DNA of 64,000 bases from Sorangium cellulosum. Lineage in GTDB: Bacteria > Myxococcota_A > Polyangia > Polyangiales > Polyangiaceae. The notes under the pieces were generated by a model. It did no database searches and was not told the DNA's origin. It saw only the letters and a program-made list of their open reading frames with translations. The stretch is taken from assembly GCF_004135735.1 (NCBI RefSeq), contig NZ_CP012670.1:6278501-6342500 (forward strand). The letters are read 5' to 3'. Numbering within the stretch: the stretch's first letter is position 1; every line of letters begins with the position of its first letter. Below, in pieces: positions 8,911 through 18,312 of this stretch. A program made the translations under genes and the position numbers.

Positions 8911-10224
8911 TCACACGAGGAGATCGGGCTTGAAGAGGAGCGCCGCCGCGAGGCCCAGCATGGCGACGCCGCTCACGAGCTTGAGCACCCGGCCGCCGCG
9001 CTCGGTCAGCTTGTGGTGGCCCAGCGTGACGACCGCGATCGTCACCATCACCGCGTCATCGGCCATGTAGGCGACGTTGTAGAGCGCGAGGTAGGCGTAG
9101 TGCTGCCACGAGGGGAGCCCCTGCATCGTGAGGATCTGCGTGTAGACCGCGGGGAACCCCGCGGTGCACAGCAGCTCGACCGTGTTGACCAGCACCGCCA
9201 GGACGATCACGCCCCCGAGCGCCCCCGCCATGTGCTCCGCGCGCAGGATGGACCGGACGCGCGCGTAGATCCCCGGCTTCGCGCGCTCGGGGATCGTGAG
9301 CGAGATGCCCTTCTTGAACGCGAAGAACTCCTTCACGTTGATCGCGCCGACGACCGCCGCGATCACGCCGAGGGCGATCTGGACGCCCCGCGACAGGCCG
9401 ATGAGGAGGAACACGTTCAGCCACGCCGCCATGAAGGCGAAGTACGCGAGGCCGCTCACGACCACGAAGGTGGCCGCGATGAGCGCCATCTTCCTGCGGC
9501 TCTTGAGGTGGACGAGCATCGAGAGCAGGAACAAAAGGACCCACATCGCGCACGGGTTGAAGCCGTCCAGGAGCCCGAGCACGACCGTGAAGAGCGGCAG
9601 GCCCAGGCGGGACGCGCTGACCCGCCCGAACGCGCCCGTCTCCACCTCGTCCGCCGCGGGCGCCGGAGCGCCGGCGGCGCCCTCGCACGGCTCGGTCTCC
9701 TCGGCCGGGCAGGCGAGCGCCTCCGCGTCCGACACCCCCGCCGGCTCGCCCCCGTCGAGGATCGCGCGGAGCTTCGATCCGGTCGTCTCCCGGTCCTCGA
9801 AGCCGATGACCAGCCGATCGCGCGCGGGAAAGTAGAACGCCGGCACCGAGAGCACACGCACCGCATGGCGCGTGGCCAGCGTCCTGAGCCGCGCCCGCGC
9901 CGCCGCGTCGGCGTCCACCGCGCGAACGGCCACCTCGAGGCCGGGCCGCTCCGCGCCGAGCTCGTCCAGGAAGGCCTTGGCGGCGGTGCAGCGGGGGCAG
10001 CCTCGTCGCGAGAAGAGCTCGATGTCCGGCCCCCCCGGCGCGGGCGCCTCCTCCGCGCCCGCGCGCCGCGGGGCGAGCGCGAGGGTCGCGAGGAGGGCGA
10101 GCAGCCACACGGCGGCGACGCGCCATGCGAAGGCCCGGCGCTCGGGACAGATCGATCGCCCGTTACCCGAAGAGAACGCCGCATGGCGGCGCGCTGCGCT
10201 TTGCCCACGATGCATCGAGGCCAT
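8911..10224 (-). CDS. Thioredoxin/glutaredoxin-like domain fused to CcdA/DsbD-type membrane domain
   Basis: About 437 residues. After an N-terminal hydrophobic helix (VWLLALLATLALAP) comes a glutaredoxin-like domain with CPRC at about residue 74. A spacer containing two further Cys (ACPAEETEPC) follows. Residues about 210-437 hold some six membrane helices, with paired cysteines in GFNPCAMWVL (near 223) and LLCTAGFP (near 353), the pattern by which CcdA/DsbD proteins pass electrons across the membrane. The likely role is carrying thiol reducing power to the periplasm. The start is uncertain (10224 or 10215), since no Met lies nearer the first helix. It is divergent from ppsA. Confidence 0.8.
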   Translation of the reverse strand: MASMHRGQSAARRHAAFSSGNGRSICPERRAFAWRVAAVWLLALLATLALAPRRAGAEEAPAPGGPDIELFSRRGCPRCTAAKAFLDELGAERPGLEVAVRAVDADAAARARLRTLATRHAVRVLSVPAFYFPARDRLVIGFEDRETTGSKLRAILDGGEPAGVSDAEALACPAEETEPCEGAAGAPAPAADEVETGAFGRVSASRLGLPLFTVVLGLLDGFNPCAMWVLLFLLSMLVHLKSRRKMALIAATFVVVSGLAYFAFMAAWLNVFLLIGLSRGVQIALGVIAAVVGAINVKEFFAFKKGISLTIPERAKPGIYARVRSILRAEHMAGALGGVIVLAVLVNTVELLCTAGFPAVYTQILTMQGLPSWQHYAYLALYNVAYMADDAVMVTIAVVTLGHHKLTERGGRVLKLVSGVAMLGLAAALLFKPDLLV

Positions 10225-10515
10225 CCCTGTCTCCTGCGCCGCGCGCGCGCCGTGCGGCGGGAGCGCGATCCCCCGGGAGCCCTCGCAGCCGGCATGCCAA
10301 TCCGGGCGCGCGCCCGGAGAGGCGCCCCTCCCCCGCCGCTCGCGCCGCTCCCCCCGCTTCCCGCGGGCCCCCGCGACGCACCGGCTGCACCCCGACGCAC
10401 GCCGTTCGCGCGCCGGCTCCGGCGTCGCCGCGCAGGGCGGCCCTGACCTCGGGCGCGTGACCGGTGCGAGCGCAGGGGGCTCCCCCTCGGCACGGGCGGT
10501 GCTTGGTCGCCGGGC
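10225..10515. other. Intergenic region between divergent thiol-transporter and ppsA genes
   Basis: A GC-rich stretch of 291 bases between two divergent starts. It must hold both promoters. I see no convincing -24/-12 element, operator or hairpin in it. Reading frames across it on both strands are Arg/Pro/Ala-rich and look like GC artefacts. Confidence 0.5.
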
Positions 10516-12921
10516 ATGCGCTGGATTCGACGACTCGACGACGTGACCATGACCGACGTCCCGCTCGTGGGCGGCAAGAACGCCTCGCTCGGCGAGCTCC
10601 TCAGGAACCTCACGCCGCTCGGCGTGAACGTGCCCGCCGGCTTCGCGGTGACCGCGGAGGGCTACCGGCACTTCGTCGCGAGCGCCGGCCTCGGCGCGCG
10701 CATCCGCGAGGCGCTCGCCGGGATCAAGAAGGACGACGTCGACGATCTCGTGCGACAGACCGCCCGGATCCGCGAGCTCATGCTCGGGGCCCCGCTCCCG
10801 CGCGACCTCGAGGACGAGCTCGTCGCGAGCTACCGCGCGCTCTCCCAGCGCTACGGCGAGGACGCCACCGACGTCGCGGTGCGCTCCTCGGCCACCGCCG
10901 AGGACCTGCCCAACGCGAGCTTCGCCGGCCAGCAGGAGAGCTTCCTCAACGTGCGCGGCGCGGTCTTCGTCGTGGAGGCCGTCAAGAAGGCGTTCGCGAG
11001 CCTCTTCACCCCGCGCGCGGTCAGCTACCGCCTCGACATGGGCTTCGACCACGAGGGCGTCGCGCTCTCCGTGGGCGTGCAGAAGATGGTGCGCGCCGAC
11101 CTCGCGAGCGCGGGCGTCATCTTCACGCTCGACACCGAGAGCGGCCACCGCGGCATGATCCTCGTCTCGTCGAGCCTCGGCCTCGGTGAGAGCGTCGTGC
11201 AGGGCCGCGTCGTGCCCGACCTCTTCCACGTCCACAAGCCGACCCTGCGCGAGGGCTTCCGCCCGCTCGTCCGCAAGACGCTCGGGACCAAGGAGATCCG
11301 CCTCGTGTACGACGAGGGGAACCGGCAGGTGAAGAACGTCCGCGTCCCGGACGAGGAGCGGGCGCGCTGGTCGCTCGGCGACGACGACGTCCTCACGCTC
11401 GCCCGCTGGGCCGCGCTCATCGAGGAGCACTACTCGCGCGCGCGGGGCGAGGACACGCCCATGGACATCGAGTGGGCCAAGGACGGGCGGAGCGGCGATC
11501 TCTTCGTCGTGCAGGCGCGCCCCGAGACCGTGCACAGCCAGCGGAAGGCGCCCCGGGTGCGCCTCTACCACATCAAGGAGAAGGGCGAGCGCCTCGCGAC
11601 AGGGCTCGCGATCGGCGAGAGCATCGCCGCGGGCCGGGCGAGGATCGTGCGCGATCCGCGGCAGATCGGCGAGGTGAAGCCCGGCGACATCCTGGTCACC
11701 GAGACGACGGATCCGGACTGGGAGCCGATCATGAAGGCCGCGGCCGGCATCGTGACCGAGCGGGGCGGGCGGACCTCCCACGCGGCCATCGTCGCGCGCG
11801 AGCTCGGGCTCCCCGCCGTGGTCGGCGCGGGCGACGCCACCCGGACCATCCCGGAGGGCGCGGAGGTCACGATCTCGTGCGCCGAGGGCGAGGCCGGGAT
11901 CGTCTACCGGGGCAAGCTCGCGTACGACCTGCAGGAGATCGATCCGGCGGCGCTGCCGCGGCCCCGGACGCAGATCATGCTCAACGTGGGCAACCCCGAG
12001 CAGGCGAGCCACCTGTCGCTCCTGCCGAGCGCCGGCGTGGGCCTCGCGCGGATGGAGTTCATCTTCGCAAGCTACGTCGGCGTCCACCCGCTGGCGCTCA
12101 CCCGGTACGCGACGCTCGCCCCCTCCGTGCAGCGCGAGGTCGACCGCGCGACCGCGGGCTACGCGGACAAGGCGTGGTTCTTGGTCGACCGGCTCTCGCA
12201 GGGCATCGGCACGATCGCGGCGGCCTTCTGGCCGAGGCCGGTGATCCTCCGGTTCAGCGACTTCAAGACGAACGAGTACGCGCGGCTGCTCGGCGGGGCG
12301 CAGTTCGAGCCGAGCGAGGAGAACCCGATGCTCGGGTGGCGCGGGGCGAGCCGGTACTACCACCCGGGCTACAAGGAGGGGTTCCTGCTGGAGGTCGCCG
12401 CGGTCAAGCGGGTGCGCGAGGAGCTCGGCCTCGCCAACCTGAAGGTGATGATCCCGTTCTGCCGGACGCCCGAGGAGGGCGACCGCGTGCTCGAGGCGAT
12501 GCGCGCGGGCGGGCTCGCGCGGGACGAGCGCGGGCTCGAGGTCTACGTCATGGCCGAGATCCCGTCGAACATCCTGCTCGCCGAGGAGTTCGCGCGCCGC
12601 TTCGACGGCTTCTCGATCGGCTCGAACGACCTGACGCAGCTCATCCTCGGGGTCGACCGCGACTCGGCGACCGTCGCCCCGCTCTTCGACGAGCGCAGCG
12701 GGGCGGTGAGGTGGGCCTGCGCGCACCTCATCGAGGCGGCGCACGCGGCCGGTCGCAAGGTCGGCATCTGCGGGCAGGCGCCGTCCGACTTCCCCGACTT
12801 CGCGGCGTTCCTCGTGGAGCGCGGGATCGACTCGCTGAGCCTCAGCGCCGACGCGTTCGTCCGCACGACGCTGCGGGTGCACGAGGTCGAGCAGCGCGCG
12901 GCCGCGGGGGCGGCGCGGTGA
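10516..12921 (+). CDS. ppsA: Phosphoenolpyruvate synthase
   Basis: An 801-residue protein of the usual PpsA length. It converts pyruvate, ATP and water to PEP, AMP and phosphate in gluconeogenesis. Residues 1-350 are the ATP-grasp domain (VPLVGGKNASLGEL, AVRSSATAEDLPNASFAGQ). The swivelling domain near 410-440 carries the catalytic His in ERGGRTSHAAIVAREL. The C-terminal TIM barrel contains MVAEIPSN-like and FSIGSNDLTQLILGVDRDS signatures and the catalytic Cys in GICGQAPSD. It is followed, 79 bases after its stop, by the hydrogenase operon on the same strand, so co-transcription is possible. Confidence 0.95.
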   Translation: MRWIRRLDDVTMTDVPLVGGKNASLGELLRNLTPLGVNVPAGFAVTAEGYRHFVASAGLGARIREALAGIKKDDVDDLVRQTARIRELMLGAPLPRDLEDELVASYRALSQRYGEDATDVAVRSSATAEDLPNASFAGQQESFLNVRGAVFVVEAVKKAFASLFTPRAVSYRLDMGFDHEGVALSVGVQKMVRADLASAGVIFTLDTESGHRGMILVSSSLGLGESVVQGRVVPDLFHVHKPTLREGFRPLVRKTLGTKEIRLVYDEGNRQVKNVRVPDEERARWSLGDDDVLTLARWAALIEEHYSRARGEDTPMDIEWAKDGRSGDLFVVQARPETVHSQRKAPRVRLYHIKEKGERLATGLAIGESIAAGRARIVRDPRQIGEVKPGDILVTETTDPDWEPIMKAAAGIVTERGGRTSHAAIVARELGLPAVVGAGDATRTIPEGAEVTISCAEGEAGIVYRGKLAYDLQEIDPAALPRPRTQIMLNVGNPEQASHLSLLPSAGVGLARMEFIFASYVGVHPLALTRYATLAPSVQREVDRATAGYADKAWFLVDRLSQGIGTIAAAFWPRPVILRFSDFKTNEYARLLGGAQFEPSEENPMLGWRGASRYYHPGYKEGFLLEVAAVKRVREELGLANLKVMIPFCRTPEEGDRVLEAMRAGGLARDERGLEVYVMAEIPSNILLAEEFARRFDGFSIGSNDLTQLILGVDRDSATVAPLFDERSGAVRWACAHLIEAAHAAGRKVGICGQAPSDFPDFAAFLVERGIDSLSLSADAFVRTTLRVHEVEQRAAAGAAR

Positions 12922-13000
12922 AGGGCCGGCGGCGAGCCCGCGAGGTGAGGAAATGTCCGGATGGCCACGCGACCGCCCCGGGATGCACAATGACGGCGCC

Positions 13001-13477
13001 ATGAGCCAGGGATCCGTCGACCCCGCCGTCGTTGGGCGCCTCTCCGTGTTCGCGGGCCTCGGCGAGGCGTCGCTCCGCCGCGTCGCCGCCCTCGCCGTCA
13101 TCGAGGAGCACGCCGCGGGCTCGATCCTCTTCCGCGAGTCCGATCCGTCCGCCGATGTCCTGTTCGCCCTCGAAGGGCGCGTGTCGCTCAGCATGCGCCT
13201 CGGCGACGCGCGCCACGTGACCGTCCTGTCGCTCGGCCCGGGCGAGCTCGTGGGCTGGTCGGCGATGTTCGAGGGCAGCCGCCGCGTCGCCAGCGCGCGG
13301 GTCACCGAGGCAGCGTCACTGCTGCGCCTGCCGGGCCGCGCGCTGCGCGACCTGTGCGAGGCCGACCACGACGTCGGCTACGCGGTCATGCGGCAGCTCG
13401 CGGCCGTCCTGGCGCAGCGCCTGCATGACACCCGGCTCCAGCTCATGGACATGTTCGGCAAGGAGCAAGGGGCATGA
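13001..13477 (+). CDS. Cyclic-nucleotide-binding-domain protein heading the hydrogenase operon
   Basis: A 158-residue protein with a complete CNB/Crp-like effector domain (FAGLGEASLRRVA, GSILFRESDPSADVLFALEGRVSLSM, LGPGELVGWSAMF). It ends after the long C-helix (VMRQLAAVLAQRLHDTRLQLM) and has no helix-turn-helix. It therefore looks like a stand-alone sensor or regulatory subunit, not a DNA-binding Crp. Start at 13001 chosen because it fits the domain; upstream ATGs at 12953 and 12983 are possible. Its stop overlaps the start of the diaphorase gene (ATGA at 13474), so the two are translationally coupled. This suggests nucleotide- or redox-responsive control of the hydrogenase, which is inference. 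Confidence 0.83.
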   Translation: MSQGSVDPAVVGRLSVFAGLGEASLRRVAALAVIEEHAAGSILFRESDPSADVLFALEGRVSLSMRLGDARHVTVLSLGPGELVGWSAMFEGSRRVASARVTEAASLLRLPGRALRDLCEADHDVGYAVMRQLAAVLAQRLHDTRLQLMDMFGKEQGA

Positions 13478-15486
13478 CCGACGCGGCCCCCGCCCCGGCC
13501 GCCACGACGGCGGCGCCGCCCGGCGAGCCGGGCGCGGCCCCGCCGGTCGTGCTCGCCCGCGGCGATCTCGGCCGGCTCTTCGACGCGCTCCGCGCCGACG
13601 GATACCGCGTCGTCGGGCCGACCGTGCGCGACGGCGCCATCGTGTACGACACGATCGAGGGCCCGTCGGAGCTGCCGATCGGCCTCCGGGACGAGCAGGC
13701 GCCCGGGCGCTACCGCCTGGTGCGCCGCGGCGACGACGCCTGCTTCGGCTTCGTGGTGGGGCCCCATTCCTGGAAGAACCTGCTCTTCCCGCCCGAGGAG
13801 CGGCTCTACGAGGCGACGCGCCGCCCCGACGGCCGCGTCGGCTTCACCCCCGTCCTCCCCGCCGATCCGCCGTACGCGTTCCTCGGCGTGCGCGCGTGCG
13901 AGCTCGCCGCCATCGAGGTCCAGGACCGCATCTTCGCCGAGGGCCCGGCGATCGAGCCCCGCTACGCCGCGCGCCGCCGCCGCGCGTTCCTCGTCGGCGT
14001 GAACTGCCTCGAGCCGGGCGATCTCTGCTTCTGCGCGTCGGCCGGCACCGGGCCGCGCGTCGATCACGGCACGGACCTCACGCTGACCGAGCTCACGGAC
14101 GTCTTCCTCGTCGAGGCGGGCTCCGAGCGCGGGCGCGCCGTGCTCGAGCGCCTCCCCACGCGGCCGGCCACCCTCGCCGAGGTCGACCGCCTGGAGCAGG
14201 GCACGGCCGAGGCCCGCGGCCGGATGGGCCGCGCCATGGACATGAACGGCCTGCCCGACCTGCTCTTCGGCAACCTCGACCACCCGCGCTGGGACGACGT
14301 GGCCGCGCGCTGCCTGTCGTGCGGCAACTGCACCCTGGTCTGCCCGACCTGCTTCTGCTCGTCGGCCCACGACGCGTCGGACCTCTCCGGCGCCGAGGCC
14401 GCCCGCGTCCGCACGTGGGACTCGTGCTTCTCCGAGGAGCACGCCGCCATCCACGGGCAGAACTTCCGCCCCACCCTCAAGGATCGCTACCGCCAGTGGC
14501 TCACCCACAAGGTCGGGTCGTGGGTGCCGCAGTTCGGCGTGTCGGGCTGCGTCGGGTGCGGGCGGTGCATCGCCTGGTGCCCGGTGGGCATCGACATCAC
14601 CGAGGAGGTCGCCGCGATCCGCGCGGACGCCCAGGCGCCGGCCGCCCTGCCGGCGCACCGCCCGCCCGCGACGGCCGCCGAGGACGCGCTCGTCCCCGCG
14701 CCCGCGGTGGTCAGCGCGGTCGTCCGGGAGACGGCCGACGTCGTGACGCTCCACATCACCCCGGCCGCGCCGATCCGGCACGCGCCGGGGCAGTTCATGA
14801 TGCTCTCGCTCCCCGCGATCGGCGAGGTGCCGATCTCGATCTCCGGCGCCGACGACGACACCCTCGAGCACACGATCCGCGACGTCGGCGCGGCGACGCA
14901 CGCGCTCGTCGAGCTCGCCGCGGGCCAGGAGCTCGGCCTCCGCGGGCCGTACGGGACCGCGTGGCCGCTCGACGAGGCGCGGGGCCGACCCGTGGTCGTG
15001 GTGGCGGGCGGCATCGGGCTCGCCCCGCTCCGCGGCGCGATCCGCGCGATGCTCGACCGGCCGAGGGACTACCCGAGCGTGCGGCTCTTCTACGGCACGC
15101 GCACGCCCGACGACATCCTCTTCGTGCGCGAGATGCTCGGCTGGGTGGACCGGCCGAGCTTCCGGATGGACGTCACCGTCGATCGCGCGGGCCCCGGCTG
15201 GCGCGGCCACGTCGGCGTGGTGACGCGCCTCCTGCGCCGCGAGGCGCTGCCGGAGGACGGGACGTACCTGCTCTGCGGCCCCGAGGTCATGATGCGCTTC
15301 ACCATCGAGGCGCTCGCGGCCGCGGGCGTCCCGGCCGACCGCATCCACGTGTCCATGGAGCGGCACATGAAATGCGCCGCGGGCTTCTGCGGGCGGTGCC
15401 AGTACGGCCCGTGGTTCATCTGCAAGGACGGCCCGGTCTTCCGCTACGACCGGCTCTCCCTGCTCTTCGGAAGGGAAGGGTTCTGA
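13474..15486 (+). CDS. Group 3b [NiFe] hydrogenase diaphorase, fused beta and gamma subunits
   Basis: A 670-residue fusion. Residues about 25-385 match the beta subunit (HydB/HyhB): [16 protein letters not shown] and [14 protein letters not shown] bind two [4Fe-4S] clusters. Residues about 400-670 match the gamma subunit (HydG/HyhG): a ferredoxin-reductase fold with FAD-binding ([21 protein letters not shown]), NAD(P)-binding [16 protein letters not shown], and a C-terminal [2Fe-2S] motif [20 protein letters not shown]. These are usually separate genes. The product moves electrons between NAD(P)H and the hydrogenase core, or towards polysulfide in sulfhydrogenases. It overlaps the CNB gene by 4 bases and precedes the small subunit by 7. 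Confidence 0.93.
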   Translation: MTDAAPAPAATTAAPPGEPGAAPPVVLARGDLGRLFDALRADGYRVVGPTVRDGAIVYDTIEGPSELPIGLRDEQAPGRYRLVRRGDDACFGFVVGPHSWKNLLFPPEERLYEATRRPDGRVGFTPVLPADPPYAFLGVRACELAAIEVQDRIFAEGPAIEPRYAARRRRAFLVGVNCLEPGDLCFCASAGTGPRVDHGTDLTLTELTDVFLVEAGSERGRAVLERLPTRPATLAEVDRLEQGTAEARGRMGRAMDMNGLPDLLFGNLDHPRWDDVAARCLSCGNCTLVCPTCFCSSAHDASDLSGAEAARVRTWDSCFSEEHAAIHGQNFRPTLKDRYRQWLTHKVGSWVPQFGVSGCVGCGRCIAWCPVGIDITEEVAAIRADAQAPAALPAHRPPATAAEDALVPAPAVVSAVVRETADVVTLHITPAAPIRHAPGQFMMLSLPAIGEVPISISGADDDTLEHTIRDVGAATHALVELAAGQELGLRGPYGTAWPLDEARGRPVVVVAGGIGLAPLRGAIRAMLDRPRDYPSVRLFYGTRTPDDILFVREMLGWVDRPSFRMDVTVDRAGPGWRGHVGVVTRLLRREALPEDGTYLLCGPEVMMRFTIEALAAAGVPADRIHVSMERHMKCAAGFCGRCQYGPWFICKDGPVFRYDRLSLLFGREGF

Positions 15487-15493
15487 GCGCCCC

Positions 15494-16276
15494 ATGACGT
15501 CCCCGCGCCGCCCCCGCCTCGCCGTGTTCAAGCTCGCCTCCTGCGACGGCTGCCAGCTCACGCTCCTCGACTGCGAGGACGAGCTGCTCGCCGTGGCCGG
15601 CGCGGTCGACATCGTGCGGTTCGCCGAGGCGACGTCGCGCCCCGACGACGGCCTCCCGTTCGACCTCGCGCTCATCGAGGGCTCGGTCTCCACGCCCGAG
15701 CAGCTCGAGCACGTGCGCCGCCTGCGGGCGCGCGCGAGGCGGCTCGTCACCATCGGCGCCTGCGCGACCGCCGGCGGCATCCAGGCGCTGCGCAACTGGG
15801 CCGACGCCGAGGAGTACCTGCGCGCGGTCTACGCCCGGCCGGAGTACATCCGGTCGCTCGCGACCTCGACGCCGGTCTCCGCCCACGTGCCCGTCGACTT
15901 CGAGCTCCGCGGCTGCCCCATCGACAAGAGGCAGCTCCTCGAGCTCATCACCGCCACCCTCGTGGGGCGCCGCCCCGCCCTCCGCAACGAGAGCGTGTGC
16001 ATGGAATGCAAGCGGCGGGGGAACGTCTGCGTGATGGTGGCGAAGGGGGAGCCGTGCCTCGGCCCGGTGACCCACGAGGGCTGCGGCGCCCTGTGCCCGA
16101 GCTACGATCGCGGCTGCTACGGGTGCTTCGGCCCGCGCGAGCGCGCGAACACCGGCGCGCTCGCCGGCTGGTTCATCGCCCACGGGATGGTGCCAGAGGA
16201 GGCGCTGCGGAGGTTCCGCGGGTTCAACGGGTGGGCCGAGGCCTTCCGCGAGGAGAGCGAGCGGCATGAGCGCTGA
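15494..16276 (+). CDS. Group 3b [NiFe] hydrogenase small (delta) subunit
   Basis: A 260-residue cytosolic small subunit. The N-terminal FKLASCDGCQLTLLDCE holds the first proximal-cluster cysteines; IGACATAGGIQAL and RGCPIDKRQ supply the others. The C-terminal half has further cysteines (VCMECKRRGNVCVMV, CLGPVTHEGCGALCP, GCYGCFGPR) for two more [4Fe-4S] clusters. There is no Tat signal, as expected for group 3 enzymes. It relays electrons from the Ni-Fe centre to the diaphorase. Its end overlaps the large-subunit start by 11 bases. Confidence 0.94.
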   Translation: MTSPRRPRLAVFKLASCDGCQLTLLDCEDELLAVAGAVDIVRFAEATSRPDDGLPFDLALIEGSVSTPEQLEHVRRLRARARRLVTIGACATAGGIQALRNWADAEEYLRAVYARPEYIRSLATSTPVSAHVPVDFELRGCPIDKRQLLELITATLVGRRPALRNESVCMECKRRGNVCVMVAKGEPCLGPVTHEGCGALCPSYDRGCYGCFGPRERANTGALAGWFIAHGMVPEEALRRFRGFNGWAEAFREESERHER

Positions 16277-17585
16277 GGAGCGGGTCTACAAGGTCGACGT
16301 GCTCACCCGCGTGGAGGGCGAGGGCTCGTTCTACCTGCGCGCGCGGGGCGGCGCGGTCCTGGAGGCGCGCCTCGCGATCTTCGAGGCGCCGCGCTTCTTC
16401 GAGGCGCTCCTGCGCGGCCGCGGGATCCACGAGGTCCCCGACATCGTCGCGCGCATCTGCGGCATCTGCCCGGTCGCGTACCAGATGAGCGCGGTGCGCG
16501 CGATCGAGGGCGCCCTGGGCCTCGCCCCGAGCGAGCCCGTCCGCCGCCTGCGCCGCCTGCTCTACTGCGGCGAGTGGATCGAGAGCCACGCGCTCCACGT
16601 GTTCCTGCTGCACGCGCCGGATTTCCTCGGGTACCCGAGCGCGATCGAGATGGCGAAGGACCACAAGGACGTGGTCGAGCGGGGGCTGGCCATGAAGAAG
16701 GTCGGCAACGCGCTCGTCGCGCTGCTCGGCGGGCGCGCGATCCACCCGGTGTCGCCGCGCCTCGGCGGCTTCACCCGCGCGCCGAGGCGGCGCGAGCTCG
16801 CCCGGATCCGCGACGATCTCCGCCGCGCGTGCGACCAGGCGATCGAGGCGGTGCGCTGGACGGCCGCGCTCCCGGCGCCCGACTTCGAGCAGGACTACGT
16901 CTTCGTCGCGCTCGCCGGCGGCGACGCCTACCCGCTCGAGTGGGGCGACCGCATCGCGATCACCGGCCGGCCGGACGTCCCCGTGGAGCAGTGGGAGCAG
17001 CACTTCGTCGAGCGCCAGGTGCCGCACTCGACCGCGCTCCAGTGCCGGCTGGCCGACGGCTCGCCGTACCTGTGCGGCCCGATGGCGCGGCTCGCCCACC
17101 ACGCGGGCAAGCTCCACCCGCGGGCCGCCGAGGCGCTCCGCGAGAGCGGGATCGCGGCCCCGGGATCCCTGACCACGAACCCGTTCCGGTCGATCGTCGT
17201 CCGGGCGGTCGAGATCGTCCACGCGCTCGCCGAGGCGATCGACCTCGTGGACGGCTACGAGGAGCCGGACCGCCCCTACGACGAGGTGACGCCGCGCGAC
17301 GCCGTGGGGTTCGGCGCGACCGAGGCGCCGCGGGGGCTGCTCTGGCACCGCTATGCGATGGGGGCCGACGGGCTGGTGCGGGAGGCGCGCATCGTGCCGC
17401 CGACCTCGCAGAACCAGGCCCGCATCGAGCGGGACCTCGCGGGGATCGCCGGGGAGCTGCTCGCGCTCGATCACGGCGCGGCGACGCGGCGCTGCGAGCA
17501 GCTCATCCGGGCCTACGACCCGTGCATCTCGTGCTCGACCCACTTCCTCAAGCTCACGATCGACCGCGAGGGGGGGTCGTCGTGA
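16266..17585 (+). CDS. Group 3b [NiFe] hydrogenase large (alpha) subunit
   Basis: A 439-residue catalytic subunit that binds the Ni-Fe(CN)2CO centre. The L1 motif is RICGICPVAYQMSAVRAIE and the L2 motif is YDPCISCSTHFL, giving the four nickel-binding cysteines. The C-terminus extends about 13 residues past the His of L2, which fits removal by the protease encoded next. The group 3b assignment follows from the L1/L2 forms, the absence of export signals and the neighbouring beta/gamma/delta subunits. Such enzymes oxidise or make H2 with NADP(H), and some reduce polysulfide. Confidence 0.95.
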   Translation: MSAEERVYKVDVLTRVEGEGSFYLRARGGAVLEARLAIFEAPRFFEALLRGRGIHEVPDIVARICGICPVAYQMSAVRAIEGALGLAPSEPVRRLRRLLYCGEWIESHALHVFLLHAPDFLGYPSAIEMAKDHKDVVERGLAMKKVGNALVALLGGRAIHPVSPRLGGFTRAPRRRELARIRDDLRRACDQAIEAVRWTAALPAPDFEQDYVFVALAGGDAYPLEWGDRIAITGRPDVPVEQWEQHFVERQVPHSTALQCRLADGSPYLCGPMARLAHHAGKLHPRAAEALRESGIAAPGSLTTNPFRSIVVRAVEIVHALAEAIDLVDGYEEPDRPYDEVTPRDAVGFGATEAPRGLLWHRYAMGADGLVREARIVPPTSQNQARIERDLAGIAGELLALDHGAATRRCEQLIRAYDPCISCSTHFLKLTIDREGGSS

Positions 17586-18064
17586 GCAGGGGGCCGCTCG
17601 TGATCGCGCTCGGCAACGAGGCGGCGGGCGACGACGGCGCCGCGCTCGCCGCCGCGCGGGCGCTCGCGGAGGACGGCGGCGTCGACGTGGTGCTCGCCGG
17701 CAGGCCGGGGGTCGCGCTCCTCGATCTGCTCGACGCGGCGCGGCCGGTGGTGCTGCTCGACGTGGTGCGCGCGGGCGGGGCGCCGGGCGCGATCGTGTCG
17801 CTGGGCCTCGGCGAGGCGCTGGACCGCGCCGCGCCGGGGCCGCACGTCTCGTCGCACGGCTTCGGCCCGGCCGAGGCCCTGGAGCTCGCGCGCGCCCTCG
17901 GCCGACCGCTGCCGCGGGGCATCCTCGTCGGCATCGAGGGCGCGCGCTTCACCGCGGGCGCGCCGCACTCGGACGCCGTGGCGCAGGGTATCCCCGCGTT
18001 GATCGAGGCCGCGCGCGCCGCGGTGGCGGCGCTGAGGAGGGAGTCATGCACGAGCACGGGCTGA
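17582..18064 (+). CDS. Hydrogenase maturation protease (HycI/HyaD type)
   Basis: A 160-residue protein from a GTG at 17582 that overlaps the large-subunit stop (GTGA). It shows the family pattern GNEAAGDDGAALAAARAL (nickel-contacting Asp), a central VVLLDVVRAGGAPG strand with the second acidic residue, and SSHGFGPAEALELA with the His. It should cleave the C-terminal tail of the large subunit after nickel insertion. It ends inside the start of the next gene (18046), continuing the string of overlaps. Confidence 0.88.
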   Translation: MSRGPLVIALGNEAAGDDGAALAAARALAEDGGVDVVLAGRPGVALLDLLDAARPVVLLDVVRAGGAPGAIVSLGLGEALDRAAPGPHVSSHGFGPAEALELARALGRPLPRGILVGIEGARFTAGAPHSDAVAQGIPALIEAARAAVAALRRESCTSTG

Positions 18065-18312
18065 TCCAGCGGCTCCTCGCCCGCGCGCTCGCCGAGGCGG
18101 AGCGCCGTGGCGGGCGCCTCCGCGGGGTGCACGTGCGCCTCGGCGCGCTCGCGAGCGCCACGCCGGAGCACTTCCGCGAGGACTTCGAGCACGTCCGCGC
18201 GGAGCTCTCCGCGGGCGACGTCGCGCTCCATGTCGAGGTCGCGCCCGAGCGCCCGGCCGGGGTCGAGCTCGTGTCGATCGACGTGGCCGGCGCGGCCGGC
18301 CCGGCAGGCTGA
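18046..18312 (+). CDS. HypA-like nickel chaperone lacking the zinc-binding domain
   Basis: An 88-residue protein starting MHEHGLIQRLLARAL, with the nickel-binding MHE triad, and continuing GGRLRGVHVRLGALASATPEHFREDFE, which aligns with HypA. Normal HypA has about 113 residues and a zinc domain with two CxxC pairs. Here the sequence runs directly from LHVEVAPERP to GVELVSIDVAG, the typical HypA end, and there is no Cys at all. The zinc loop appears deleted at both edges with the reading frame kept. No hypB was found in the window. The overlaps on both sides (18046 with the protease, TGATG with hypF) argue that it is still translated. Confidence 0.82.
   Translation: MHEHGLIQRLLARALAEAERRGGRLRGVHVRLGALASATPEHFREDFEHVRAELSAGDVALHVEVAPERPAGVELVSIDVAGAAGPAG

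Noticed and set aside
8911-13305. A 1464-residue open frame on the minus strand
   Set aside because: Only the last ~437 codons make sense (CcdA-like protein). The rest is the reverse shadow of ppsA and the CNB gene, favoured by high GC.
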